Source: Rhizobium sp. FY34
GTDB taxonomy: Bacteria; Pseudomonadota; Alphaproteobacteria; Rhizobiales; Rhizobiaceae
DNA length: 64,000 bases
Reading direction: 5' to 3'
Assembly: GCF_005222845.1 (NCBI RefSeq)
Contig: NZ_STFZ01000014.1
Span: forward strand, 399,517 to 463,516
In this document: one piece after another, positions 35,442-44,060 of the stretch
Position numbering within the stretch: position 1 is the first letter of the stretch
Layout of the letters: every line of letters begins with the position of its first letter
The notes under the pieces: model-generated
Seen by the model: only the letters and a program-made list of their open reading frames with translations
What the model was told of the DNA's origin: nothing
Database searches by the model: none
Translations under genes and position numbers: made by a program

Positions 35442-37049
35442 TTACTCCTTCACTTGGGACACAGCGATGTCAGGCATTGCGGCTTTGGGCAGGCTGGTGG
35501 CGCGTGGCAGCGTCCAGCCTCCGAGCAGGCGGTCGAAGAGGGCATTGACGTAAAGGCCGTTGGCGAGATGCACCCGCAGGCCCGATGCGGCCGGGTGATA
35601 GGCCCAGAGCGGGAAGAGCGCCTGGGCGACGGCGACAATGCCGAAAGTGACAACGCAGAGCATCATCAGCGACCATTCGAGCGGTCCCGGCTGCGGCGTT
35701 GCCGGAAGCGTGCCGTGCAGCAGGCTATCGGCGCCGCGTTGCAGGGCGAAATAGGCGGTTGCCGCCGAGATGGCATAGAGCGAGGTGCGCCAGGTGAGGG
35801 CGCGCGGTGCGGCATCGGCCAGCCCTTGCGCAATCAGGTAGGCGACACCGAAGATCAGGATTGCGCCGAGGGCCAGCGCCTGCGGTGGCTTGTCGGCAAA
35901 GCCAAAGAGAACACCGATGACCGCATAGATGGCAAGCGCCAGCAGGAAGGCGCGACCCACCGCCCTTGCATCCGGGATGGCAACCGGACCGGGCCGCCGG
36001 ATGGATGCGACCGTGTCAATGGCGGAACCGGAGGAGAGGAAGGCATGCGCCTTATACAGCGAGTGGGCAACGATGTGCAGAAGCGCGATGGGGAAAAGCG
36101 CCAGCCCGCATTGCAGGATCATGAAGCCCATCTGCGCCACCGTGGACCAGGCAAGCGAGGTCTTCACGTTGGATTGCGTCAGCATCACGATACAGCCAAA
36201 CAGCGCGGTAAAGCCACCGACCATCACCAGCAGGGCAAGCACGACCGGCGCCTGCAGCATCACATCGGCAAAGCGGATGAGCAGGAAGCCGCCGGCATTC
36301 ACCACGCCGGCATGCAGGAGGGCGGAAACCGGCGTCGGCGTTTCCATCACCTCGGTCAGCCAGCCATGCGTCGGAAATTGTGCGGACTTGAGCAGGGCGG
36401 CAAGCGCCAGAAGACAGGCGGCCGTTGTCGAAAGCGGTATGGCTTCCGTCTGCCTGGCAGCCGCCAGGATCTCGCCGATATCGCCTGTGCCGAAGGAATA
36501 AGCCAGCAGAACCACGGCGGCAATCAGCGCCACATCGCCGATGCGCGAAATCACGAACTTCTTGCGGGCGGCCCGCTGGGCTGCAATCCGCTGCGGATAA
36601 AACAGAAGCAACTGGTGCAGCAGAAGGCTGGTCGCGACCCAGCCGATGACCAGTTGCAGAAGCGTGCCGGACTGGACAAGCAGCAGAACGGCCGCAAGCG
36701 TTGCCGTCATCCAACCGGTAAACGGTCCCTGCCGTTCATCACCACCAAGGAATGTGCCGGCATAGCGCAGCACCATCCAGCCGATGAAAGACACGAGAGC
36801 GAGCATGATCAGGCTGACGAGGTCGAGGCGCGGCGCAAGGGCCATATAGCCATAGCCGATCTTGAAGCCGGTGCCGGGACCCGATTGCGCCAGCAGGATG
36901 CCGGACAGGACGGTGACGAGAATGGCGCCGATGGCGGCAAGTTCGGCGACCCGGATGGCAAGGCGTGGCCTCAAGCCTGGGGCGCGAAAGGCAGAGGCGG
37001 ATGCGGCAAGCAGCAGCAGGGGCGCCAGAAGGGGCAAGGTGTGGCTCAT
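35442..37049 (-). CDS. dabB: DabB-type membrane subunit (NuoL/MrpA-like)
   Basis: Proton-conducting antiporter-type membrane protein of 535 residues, related to NADH dehydrogenase subunit L, with about 13 helices. Family features include the [28 protein letters not shown] segment in the central helices and [14 protein letters not shown]. It couples ion flow to CO2/bicarbonate capture by DabA. GGAG seven bases before the ATG at 37049 defines the start. First gene of the dabBA pair, divergent from a LysR regulator. Confidence 0.88.
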   Translation of the reverse strand: MSHTLPLLAPLLLLAASASAFRAPGLRPRLAIRVAELAAIGAILVTVLSGILLAQSGPGTGFKIGYGYMALAPRLDLVSLIMLALVSFIGWMVLRYAGTFLGGDERQGPFTGWMTATLAAVLLLVQSGTLLQLVIGWVATSLLLHQLLLFYPQRIAAQRAARKKFVISRIGDVALIAAVVLLAYSFGTGDIGEILAAARQTEAIPLSTTAACLLALAALLKSAQFPTHGWLTEVMETPTPVSALLHAGVVNAGGFLLIRFADVMLQAPVVLALLVMVGGFTALFGCIVMLTQSNVKTSLAWSTVAQMGFMILQCGLALFPIALLHIVAHSLYKAHAFLSSGSAIDTVASIRRPGPVAIPDARAVGRAFLLALAIYAVIGVLFGFADKPPQALALGAILIFGVAYLIAQGLADAAPRALTWRTSLYAISAATAYFALQRGADSLLHGTLPATPQPGPLEWSLMMLCVVTFGIVAVAQALFPLWAYHPAASGLRVHLANGLYVNALFDRLLGGWTLPRATSLPKAAMPDIAVSQVKE

Positions 37050-37142
37050 GGGCAATCTCCGGGCTAGGGCCGTTCCTTGGGAGGACGTAACGGCTCAGTC
37101 ACGGGTCTGTTAACAGTCGGGACATCCCAATAAAAATTCATT

Positions 37143-37173
37143 GTTTCTGTGAAACCGTTCTATAAAATAGAAC
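37143..37173. promoter_or_regulatory. Two adjacent palindromes at the dabBA/lysR divergence
   Basis: GTTTC-TGT-GAAAC (37143-37155) and GTTCTAT-AAA-ATAGAAC (37157-37173) are perfect palindromes 16 bp apart centre to centre. The second ends one base before the lysR start codon, so bound protein would block its own translation start region or promoter. This fits a LysR-type recognition and activation site pair. Confidence 0.6.
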
Positions 37174-37174
37174 C

Positions 37175-38071
37175 ATGCCAGAGCTGAACTATCACCACCT
37201 GCGTTATTTTCGCGCCGTCGCCCATGATGGCAACCTCACCCGAACGGCTGAGCGGCTGAACCTGTCGCAATCGGCTTTGTCGATCCAGATCAAGCAGTTG
37301 GAAGAGCGGCTGGGCCATGCGCTGTTTGAGCGCCGGGGGCGCCAGCTCTATCTGACGGAGGCGGGACGCATCGCGCTCGACCATGCCGATACGATCTTTT
37401 CCACCGGCGATGAACTGCTTGAAACGCTGAAGGAGACCGGGCGTATCCGTCGCGCTATCCGCATCGGGGCGCTTGCCACGCTGTCGCGCAACTTCCAGAT
37501 GGAATTCCTGCGACCGATCCTCGGTCGAACGGATGTGGACATGATCCTGCGATCCGGCAGCACCAGCGAGCTTCTGGGTGCGCTGGGCTCGCTCAATCTC
37601 GATATCGTGCTGCTCAATCAGGCGCCGATGTCGGATGCCATCACGCCCTTTGTCGCCCAGCATGTCTATCAGCAACGCGTCAGCCTTGTGGGGCAGCCCT
37701 CCTATAGCGGCTCGGGCCTGAAGCTTGCCCAGCTCCTGGCCCGACATCCGGTCATTCTGCCGACGTTGGAAAGTGGCGTACGCTCGCAGTTCGAAGCGCT
37801 TGTGGCGCGGCTCGGCATCGTTCCGCAGATCGCTGCCGAAGTGGATGACATGGCGATGATGCGCCTTCTGGCGCGCGAAGGGGCTGGCCTTGCGGTTTTG
37901 CCGCCCATCGTCGTCAAGGGCGAGCTTGAAGCGGGAAGCCTTGTGGAATTCGATGCGCTGCCCGGTGTTATCGAGACATTTTATGCCGTGACGGTGAAGC
38001 GCCGCTTTCCCAACCCGCTCATCCGCCTGCTTCTGGAGGCAACCGAAGACGGTAAGTTCAAGATCACCTGA
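37175..38071 (+). CDS. LysR-family regulator, probable controller of dabBA
   Basis: A 298-residue LysR-type regulator: N-terminal winged helix (about 3-62; LTRTAERLNLSQSALSIQIKQLEERLG) and a substrate-binding effector domain (about 90-295). It is divergent from dabBA. No ribosome binding site is visible before the ATG, as a palindrome occupies that position; the transcript may be leaderless. By position it may sense inorganic carbon status, in the manner of CbbR-like proteins, but the effector is not known. Confidence 0.87.
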   Translation: MPELNYHHLRYFRAVAHDGNLTRTAERLNLSQSALSIQIKQLEERLGHALFERRGRQLYLTEAGRIALDHADTIFSTGDELLETLKETGRIRRAIRIGALATLSRNFQMEFLRPILGRTDVDMILRSGSTSELLGALGSLNLDIVLLNQAPMSDAITPFVAQHVYQQRVSLVGQPSYSGSGLKLAQLLARHPVILPTLESGVRSQFEALVARLGIVPQIAAEVDDMAMMRLLAREGAGLAVLPPIVVKGELEAGSLVEFDALPGVIETFYAVTVKRRFPNPLIRLLLEATEDGKFKIT

Positions 38072-38085
38072 TCTGCCTTCTGCCG

Positions 38086-39399
38086 TCAGGCATAGGGCGC
38101 CAGCTTGTCCAGGAGCGGAAGCTGCGCCTGCAGCCGGGTCAACAGCAGCACCATGCCGCTGATCTTGCGCTGCAGAAAAATCTTGTCGGGCGGCGGCAGT
38201 GCCCAGCTCGCGCGGTCGGCAATCAGTGGTGCTGCCTTTAGCCGGATCTCTGCAATAAATTGCCGGTCGCCGAAATCAAACACCCCGCCGCGGCTTGCAT
38301 GAATATGGGCAAGGCCAATGCCGATCATCGCATCCACCGCGGCACGATGGCGGGTGGCTTGCGCCTTCGACATAAAGCCCATGCCGATCAGCGCTTCGCG
38401 CACGGCTGGTACATCGCTTGCCAGACCGGCGCGCAGCAGCTGGCGGTAGGCGTCCGCAGTCTCGGGTCCCACCGGGCGTGCAGCGCCAAAATCCAGGAGG
38501 ACGATTCTTCCGCTGTCTGGCTGCCAGCGGTAGTTGGCGAAGTTCGGATCGGTCTGCATCAGCCCGAAGTCGAACAATTCGCTAAGCACCAGATCAAGCA
38601 GCGCTTCGGTTGCGGCATTGCGCTTCTCCCGCGATACATTCGACAGGCTTTCGATGGGAACCCCCGGCAGGAAATCCATCGGCAGGACAGTGGGGCGCAG
38701 GAGTTCGTCAAACGGCTGCGGCAGGACAAAGCGGCTGTCTGTCGCCAGATGTTCGCCATAGCGGCGCATCTGGTCTGCCTCGCGCAGATAGTCGGCTTCT
38801 TCGTGCAGCTGGCGCTTGGCTTCAGTCAACAGGGGCGCGATGTTGAGCCCCGAAGGTAGCAGGCCTGACATGCGCAGCAGCGTTGCGACATTGTTGATAT
38901 CGGCATTGATGCTGACGGCAACGCCCGGATACTGCACCTTGACCGCCAGATCACGCCCGGACACATGGCGGGCGCGGTGCACCTGGCCGATCGACGCAGC
39001 GGCGATCGGCGTCATGTCGAACCTTTCGAACTGGCGGCGCCAGTCGGCTCCCCAGGCGGCGGCAAGGCTGCGCTCCAGCTGGTGCGGCGGCATGATATGG
39101 GCTGAATTGCGCAGCTGCGCCAGAATGGCGGTCAGCTCCTCCGGCAGCATGTCGCCCGCATCCAGAGACAGCATCTGGCCAAGCTTCATGGCCGCACCGC
39201 GCAGGCGCGACAGCTGGTCGGTCACCTTGCGCGCATTGGAAGGCGTCAGCAGCAGGTCGCTCAAATGCGGCCGCTCGCCTTGTGCCATGCGGCGCAGACC
39301 CTCGCCCAGAACGCCTGTGGCAACGCCGCCGGCAATCTGGCCGAAGGCAGCTAGACGCGACAGGCGACCCTGCGGCACGGGGCGTGAACGATCACTCAT
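38086..39399 (-). CDS. ABC1/AarF (UbiB-like) atypical kinase
   Basis: A 437-residue UbiB/ADCK-family protein. The KxGQ motif is seen in GAAMKLGQMLS (about 72), the alanine-rich nucleotide loop in AAASIGQVHRA, Lys in AVKVQYPGV, the catalytic loop as QTDPNFANY in place of the usual ADPHPGN, and metal site LLDFGAAR. Members support ubiquinone synthesis or lipid homeostasis. Its ATG overlaps the stop of the DCC-type gene (ATGA, 39396-39399), so the pair is translationally coupled. Confidence 0.85.
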   Translation of the reverse strand: MSDRSRPVPQGRLSRLAAFGQIAGGVATGVLGEGLRRMAQGERPHLSDLLLTPSNARKVTDQLSRLRGAAMKLGQMLSLDAGDMLPEELTAILAQLRNSAHIMPPHQLERSLAAAWGADWRRQFERFDMTPIAAASIGQVHRARHVSGRDLAVKVQYPGVAVSINADINNVATLLRMSGLLPSGLNIAPLLTEAKRQLHEEADYLREADQMRRYGEHLATDSRFVLPQPFDELLRPTVLPMDFLPGVPIESLSNVSREKRNAATEALLDLVLSELFDFGLMQTDPNFANYRWQPDSGRIVLLDFGAARPVGPETADAYRQLLRAGLASDVPAVREALIGMGFMSKAQATRHRAAVDAMIGIGLAHIHASRGGVFDFGDRQFIAEIRLKAAPLIADRASWALPPPDKIFLQRKISGMVLLLTRLQAQLPLLDKLAPYA

Positions 39400-39743
39400 T
39401 GAAACAGCCTTTGCAATCGGGGTCTGATACGCAGGAACGCTGTATAGGCGCGCTCGAAGATCGGTGTGGCAGGCGCCCAACCGGCCAGAAGCCCAAGCGG
39501 ACGCAAAAGCGGTATGGCGCGCCACATGGCGGCAAAGGCTGCAGCGCCGGAGAACAGCGTGCCAGCCTCTTCGGCATGGAAACGCGCCAGGATATCGGCC
39601 CGGTCAATCGGGCAGCTGGACGAGGGATCGCAGGCATCGACAAAGCGGATCGCGCCGCGCCGGTCCAGCCGGCGCATCATGGCGATTTCCCGGATGCACA
39701 GCGGGCAGGCGCTATCGAACCAGACGGTCACCTGTTGTGTCAT
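39396..39743 (-). CDS. DCC1-like thiol-disulfide oxidoreductase family (DUF393)
   Basis: A 115-residue thioredoxin-like DUF393 protein. The signature DSACPLCIREI (about 10-20) supplies a CxxC pair, and LFSGAAAFAAMWRAIP is the family's C-terminal motif. Probably a redox protein; substrate unknown. It is coupled through a 4-base overlap to the UbiB-like kinase downstream, suggesting a joint role at the membrane or in quinone metabolism. Confidence 0.85.
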   Translation of the reverse strand: MTQQVTVWFDSACPLCIREIAMMRRLDRRGAIRFVDACDPSSSCPIDRADILARFHAEEAGTLFSGAAAFAAMWRAIPLLRPLGLLAGWAPATPIFERAYTAFLRIRPRLQRLFQ

Positions 39744-39836
39744 GGGTTACTCGGTCCATTTCTGTGCGTGTTACATCAGCCTACGGGTATTTAGCCGCCG
39801 CAGATCAGTGAACGCGCAAACGCCAGAGTACCCCCC

Positions 39837-40346
39837 TCACTCGTCCGCAACGGTGCGGGCGCCTTCGTTGCGATAGGAGGCAAGTTCGTCCAGCATATCG
39901 ACCAGAAGGTCGATCCGCTCTCGGCCAAAACGGGTTTCGAGCTCCTGGTAGATCTTGCGGCTATCGGGCAGCACCTCGCGGATGATTGCTTCGCCAGCTG
40001 GCGCAATCGCCAGGAGAACACGGCGTCCATCGGAGATGTCCTTGTGCTTGGAAATGAAGCCTCGTTCTTCCAGTGACCGGATCATGCGGGTGAGGCTCGG
40101 GGCCAGGATGAAGGCGCGTTCGGCGACTTCCGAGGCATCCAGCGTGCCCGCCTCATGAAGAACGCGGATGACCCGCCATTGCTGTTCCGTCACGTCATGT
40201 TCGGCGAGCATGGGCCGGAAATGGCTCATCACGGCTTCTCGGGCGCGCAACAGCGTGATCGGCAGAGAACGACGCGTGGCACGCGGTGCCGTCATGCCGT
40301 CGGCTGCTTTGTTCTCGCCATCCCCGTTTACCGCTCCGTCTGCCAT
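39837..40346 (-). CDS. hpaR: MarR-family repressor of homoprotocatechuate pathway
   Basis: A 169-residue MarR-type regulator with the HpaR-specific stretch RSLPITLLRAREAVMSHFRPMLAEHDVTEQQWRVIR, then a winged helix (SEVAERAFILAPSLTRMIRSLEERGFI). In known systems HpaR represses the meta-cleavage operon and is released by pathway aromatics. The N-terminal 17 residues may be extra; an ATG at 40295 is an alternative start. A TTAACATGTT site lies 26 bp upstream and recurs before hpaF. Confidence 0.88.
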   Translation of the reverse strand: MADGAVNGDGENKAADGMTAPRATRRSLPITLLRAREAVMSHFRPMLAEHDVTEQQWRVIRVLHEAGTLDASEVAERAFILAPSLTRMIRSLEERGFISKHKDISDGRRVLLAIAPAGEAIIREVLPDSRKIYQELETRFGRERIDLLVDMLDELASYRNEGARTVADE

Positions 40347-40371
40347 CTGGTCTTCACGCTCTTTGTTTTCG

Positions 40372-40386
40372 TTAACATGTTCATTG
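40372..40386. promoter_or_regulatory. Candidate HpaR operator upstream of hpaR
   Basis: TTAACATGTTCATTG matches 14 of 15 bases of TTAACATGTTAATTG at 43583-43597 upstream of hpaF. Placement before its own gene fits autoregulation by a MarR-type repressor. Confidence 0.6.
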
Positions 40387-40465
40387 TTCTATTCGCCGGT
40401 TATCCGCAAGACTTTGCAGTAGAACATTCCATCAGGTCTTGCTCAATAACGGCTTTTGTTGGGGA

Positions 40466-41326
40466 TCAGGCGGATCGACCTGCCTGATTGTGGCGCCATT
40501 CGCCCGGTGGAAGGCCGGTGCGGGCACGGAAGAAGCGGGAGAAATAGGCGGGGTCATGAAAGCCGATCTCATAGCTCACATCTTCCACGGAACGGACGGT
40601 AAAGAGAAGCAGGCGCTTTGCCTCCAGCAGGCGTCGTTCATCGATATAGGCCTTGAGGGATAGGCCGAAGGCCTGCCGGCAGGCTTTGGTCAGCAGATGC
40701 GGTGTGGTGGACAGGGTTTCGAGATAGCGCTCGATTGGCCAGTTTTCTCGAAAATGTCCATCGACCAGCCGGCGAAAGGCCTGTGCCAGATCATGGCTGC
40801 CCGGTGCCTGGCGGATGCCGGTGCTGGCCAGACTTGCAATATCATTGGTCGCAACCGCCAGAAGGGCGGCAAGGCCCGCCGGCATGCCGCGCCGGTAATC
40901 GTCGTGCAGCCGTTGCATGATGGCGCGCAGCTTTTCCCACAGGGCGTTTTCACTCTGCCCGGTCACCATGATTGGCCGGTCGAAGGCAAGGCTCGACAGC
41001 GTCGCAATCGGCACCAGCGCGCTGTCTGCCACCGAAGCGACCAGCGCATCTGATTCGTCCGGCTCAACTGTGAAGCCATGTACCACGCCGCTCGGCACAA
41101 AGCTGACGGCCGGTGCGATAAAATCCAATCTCTGATCTTCGATGAAGTAGACGCCACGGCCGCGCGTCCAGAAGGTGATTTGTGCCATGCGGTCATGCTG
41201 ATGCGCGGCAACGCAGCCGGAATGCACCTGTCGGCGCTCCATCACGGTTTCCACATGCAGGAAACCGATGTCCAGAGGGCGATCCGGTTCGCCATAGACA
41301 AAAAAACTGGGAACCTTCTCTGTCAT
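40466..41326 (-). CDS. hpaA: AraC-family activator of 4-hydroxyphenylacetate hydroxylase genes
   Basis: A 286-residue regulator with an N-terminal cupin sensing domain (about 10-120; HQHDRMAQITFWTRGRG) and a C-terminal AraC double helix-turn-helix (about 185-280; FGLSLKAYIDERRLLEAKRLL and GFHDPAYFSRFFRARTGLPPGEWR). Homologues activate hpaBC in response to 4-hydroxyphenylacetate. It is divergent from hpaB with a 98-bp spacer. The ATG at 41326 is used since upstream residues look non-native. Confidence 0.85.
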   Translation of the reverse strand: MTEKVPSFFVYGEPDRPLDIGFLHVETVMERRQVHSGCVAAHQHDRMAQITFWTRGRGVYFIEDQRLDFIAPAVSFVPSGVVHGFTVEPDESDALVASVADSALVPIATLSSLAFDRPIMVTGQSENALWEKLRAIMQRLHDDYRRGMPAGLAALLAVATNDIASLASTGIRQAPGSHDLAQAFRRLVDGHFRENWPIERYLETLSTTPHLLTKACRQAFGLSLKAYIDERRLLEAKRLLLFTVRSVEDVSYEIGFHDPAYFSRFFRARTGLPPGEWRHNQAGRSA

Positions 41327-41353
41327 TGTTCGCCTGAAAAAGTGCAAGTTATT

Positions 41354-41387
41354 TTGCCATTCTGTCCATGGCTGACGCCTCTGGCAA
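41354..41387. promoter_or_regulatory. Inverted repeat in the hpaA/hpaB spacer
   Basis: TTGCCA (41354-41359) and TGGCAA (41382-41387) are inverted with a 22-bp spacer, upstream of hpaB. Possible HpaA (AraC-type) contact sites; short arms make this tentative. Confidence 0.3.
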
Positions 41388-41424
41388 GGGCTAGGCTTTG
41401 ATCATCGTCAAGGGAGGACATGTG

Positions 41425-42990
41425 ATGAAAGCCGAAGATTTCCGCGCCGACAGGAAGCGCCCATTTACCGGTGCCGAATATATCCAATCGCTGCGCGATG
41501 ACCGCGAAGTCTATATCAATGGCGAGCGGGTGAAGGACGTGACGACGCATCCCTCGATGCGCAATTCCGTGCGCTCTCTGGCCCGCCTCTATGATGCCCT
41601 GCATGACCCGGCAACGAAGGATGTGCTGACGGCACCGACCGATACCGGCAATGGCGGCTACACGCACAAATTCTTCAAGCATGCCCGCTCGGTGGATGAT
41701 CTCGTCGGACAGCAGGCGGCCATCGACCAGTGGGCCCGCATGACCTATGGCTGGATGGGCCGCACCGCCGATTACAAGGCGTCCTTGATGAACACGCTCT
41801 CGGTCAATGCCGACTGGTATGGCGACTATGCCGGCAATGCCCGCGCCTGGCACGACCGCACGCAGGAAGCCGGCCTGTTTCTCAATCATGCCATCGTCAA
41901 CCCGCCGATCGACCGCCATAAACCCGCGGAGCACGTCAAGGACGTCTTCGTGCATGTGACGAAGGAAACCGATGCCGGTATCTATGTTTCAGGCGCAAAG
42001 GTCGTCGCCACATCTTCGGCGCTGACGCATTACAATCTTCTGGCGCAGGCTTCTGCCACCGTCACCGAAGATCCGTCGCTGTCGCTCACCTTCATCGCGC
42101 CGATGAATGCACCGGGCGTCAAGATGTTCTGCCGTACCTCTTACGAGGAAACCGCAAACCGTACCGCGCAGCCCTTCGACTATCCGCTCTCCTCGCGCTT
42201 TGACGAGAACGACGCGATCCTCGTGCTCGACAATGTGTTCGTGCCCTGGGAAGACGTGCTGATCTACAAGGATGCGCGACGCATCCTGTCCTTTACCGTC
42301 CTATCCGGCTTCATGCAGGGCTTCTGCTTCCAGGGTTGCGGCCGCTTCGTGGTGAAGCTCGAATTCCTTGCCGGCCTGCTCGCCAAGGCGCTGCGGGCCA
42401 CCGGCGGCGATGCCTTTCGCGGTAACCAGGCCATGCTGGGTGAAGTGATTGCGCTTCGCCACAAGTTCAAGGCGTTTTCCGATGCCATGGCGCGCAATCC
42501 GGTTGACTGGGTGGGCGGTGCGAAGCTGCCGAACCTTGAGGCGGCGCTGTGCTACCGCGCCTTCATGTCGGATGCCTATCCACGCATCATCGATATCGTG
42601 CGTCGCTCGATTGCCTCCGGTCTCATCTACCTGCCATCCTCGGCCAAGGATTTCGCCAATCCGGAGATCAACCGCTACCTTGCGCAATATGTGCGCGGCT
42701 CCAACGATATGAGCCATATCGAGCGCATCAAGATTATGAAACTGCTCTGGGACGCCACCGGCACGGAATTCGGCGGGCGCCACGCGCTCTATGAGCTGAA
42801 CTATGCGGGCTCCCCGGAAGATGTGCGCCTGCAGGTGCTGAAGGGTGCGGAAAAAGGCCGGATCCTGCGCGACATGGAAGCGCTGGTCGATACCTGCATG
42901 GATGACTATGACGAAAAGGGCTGGACCGGCGATACCTGGCTTCAGCCACTGGACGGGCGCCAGGCCGGTCTGCTTGACGCGGCCGAGTGA
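41425..42990 (+). CDS. hpaB: 4-hydroxyphenylacetate 3-monooxygenase, oxygenase component
   Basis: Flavin-dependent two-component monooxygenase large subunit, 521 residues, of the normal HpaB length. It hydroxylates 4-hydroxyphenylacetate to homoprotocatechuate (3,4-dihydroxyphenylacetate) with reduced flavin from HpaC. RPFTGAEYIQSLRDDREVYINGERVKDVTTHP at the N-terminus and DNVFVPWEDVLIYKD mid-protein are characteristic. GGGAGGA six bases before the ATG supports the start. First gene of the plus-strand catabolic run, 9 bp before hpaC. Confidence 0.92.
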   Translation: MKAEDFRADRKRPFTGAEYIQSLRDDREVYINGERVKDVTTHPSMRNSVRSLARLYDALHDPATKDVLTAPTDTGNGGYTHKFFKHARSVDDLVGQQAAIDQWARMTYGWMGRTADYKASLMNTLSVNADWYGDYAGNARAWHDRTQEAGLFLNHAIVNPPIDRHKPAEHVKDVFVHVTKETDAGIYVSGAKVVATSSALTHYNLLAQASATVTEDPSLSLTFIAPMNAPGVKMFCRTSYEETANRTAQPFDYPLSSRFDENDAILVLDNVFVPWEDVLIYKDARRILSFTVLSGFMQGFCFQGCGRFVVKLEFLAGLLAKALRATGGDAFRGNQAMLGEVIALRHKFKAFSDAMARNPVDWVGGAKLPNLEAALCYRAFMSDAYPRIIDIVRRSIASGLIYLPSSAKDFANPEINRYLAQYVRGSNDMSHIERIKIMKLLWDATGTEFGGRHALYELNYAGSPEDVRLQVLKGAEKGRILRDMEALVDTCMDDYDEKGWTGDTWLQPLDGRQAGLLDAAE

Positions 42991-42999
42991 GGGGGCCCG

Positions 43000-43512
43000 A
43001 TGTCCATGACCGTCACCAAAAGCGAATTTCGCGATGCCATGGCGCGTGTCTGCGCGCCGGTCAATGTCATTACCAGCAAGGGACCCGCCGGGCGCGGCGG
43101 GTTCACCGCCACCGCCATGTGTTCGGTGACTGATGAACCGCCGACGCTTCTGGTGTGCATGAATGCGCGCTCTGCCCAGACCGGCCTTTTCGTCGAGAAT
43201 CGGCGTTTCTGCGTCAATGTTCTGACGCCCGATCATCGCGATCTCGCCGGTCTGTTTGCCGGACAGCAGAGCGATATGGAGGCACGCTACGCAGCGGCCG
43301 ACTGGCTGGATCTGCCGTCGGGCAATCAGGCACTGGCGGATGCTATCGTCTCCTTCGATTGCCGGCTGATCGAGGCGCGCCCTGTCGGAACGCACAATAT
43401 CTTCATCGGTGAAGTGGTGGGTATCCGCTGCCGCAAGGATGGCGAGGCGCTTTTGTATTTCGATCGCGGCTATGTGAATGTCGCTTCAGAGGCCCGCAGT
43501 GCGGCCGGCTGA
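43000..43512 (+). CDS. hpaC: Flavin reductase component of 4-HPA 3-monooxygenase
   Basis: A 170-residue NAD(P)H:flavin oxidoreductase of the HpaC type. FRDAMARVCAPVNVITSKG, GFTATAMCSVTDEPPTLLVCMN and the late FIGEVVGI stretch are family landmarks. It supplies reduced flavin to HpaB as a diffusible cofactor. It follows hpaB at 9 bp; a 102-bp gap with a promoter and operator separates it from hpaF. Confidence 0.9.
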   Translation: MSMTVTKSEFRDAMARVCAPVNVITSKGPAGRGGFTATAMCSVTDEPPTLLVCMNARSAQTGLFVENRRFCVNVLTPDHRDLAGLFAGQQSDMEARYAAADWLDLPSGNQALADAIVSFDCRLIEARPVGTHNIFIGEVVGIRCRKDGEALLYFDRGYVNVASEARSAAG

Positions 43513-43582
43513 AGGCATGTGGTCTCCCGCCAAGCAGTCCCGACGCAGACGACAAAAAGGCGCTTGACATTTTCCCGTATAC

Positions 43583-43597
43583 TTAACATGTTAATTG
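43583..43597. promoter_or_regulatory. HpaR-type operator at the meta-pathway promoter
   Basis: TTAACATGTTAA (43583-43594) is a perfect 12-bp palindrome lying 14 bp downstream of a good -35 (TTGACA, 43564-43569), where it would cover the -10 region. The same 15-base context recurs with one change upstream of hpaR. This is the expected site for repression of hpaF-hpaI. Confidence 0.65.
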
Positions 43598-43614
43598 AAA
43601 GTCTTGGAGGAGAC

Positions 43615-44001
43615 ATGCCCCATTTAACCGTCGAATATTCGGCCAATCTCGATGGCCGGACTGATCTCGGCCATCTGTGTGAAGCGCTTCTCGAAACGCT
43701 GCTTCAGACCGGGCTTTTCGAGATCGGCGCGATCCGTGTGCGCGCGCTTCGTGCCGATCATTTCGCTATTGCCGACCGCTTGGCCGAAAACGGTTTCATT
43801 GATCTTGTTCTACGTATCGGCACGGGCCGGACGGACGAAGAAAAAAAGCGAACCGGCGAGGCGCTGTTTGCCTGCGCCACCGATGTGCTCGGCCCCCTTT
43901 TCGAGACCCCGCATTTTGCACTGTCGCTGGAGATCCGCGAGATCGATCCAGCGCTCAGCTGGAAGAAGAATGCCATCCATCCGCGTCTGCGCGGCAAATA
44001 A
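43615..44001 (+). CDS. hpaF: 5-carboxymethyl-2-hydroxymuconate delta-isomerase
   Basis: A 128-residue isomerase of the tautomerase superfamily. The mature N-terminus would be Pro (MPHLTVEYSANLD), the catalytic Pro1 of this family. It interconverts 5-carboxymethyl-2-hydroxymuconate and its 2-oxo form after HpaE. GGAGGAG before the ATG at 43615 fixes the start. It opens the second segment of the hpa run, 59 bp before hpaE. Confidence 0.88.
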   Translation: MPHLTVEYSANLDGRTDLGHLCEALLETLLQTGLFEIGAIRVRALRADHFAIADRLAENGFIDLVLRIGTGRTDEEKKRTGEALFACATDVLGPLFETPHFALSLEIREIDPALSWKKNAIHPRLRGK

Positions 44002-44060
44002 CAATCTTTAGGAAACGCGGTCCTGAACGGCTCGCACCGAGGAAGCTCCGAGGAAATTCC

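Noticed and set aside
35412..37067. 551-codon plus-strand frame opposite dabB
   Set aside because: Polar, repetitive shadow sequence without motifs; dabB with its ribosome binding site is the real gene.
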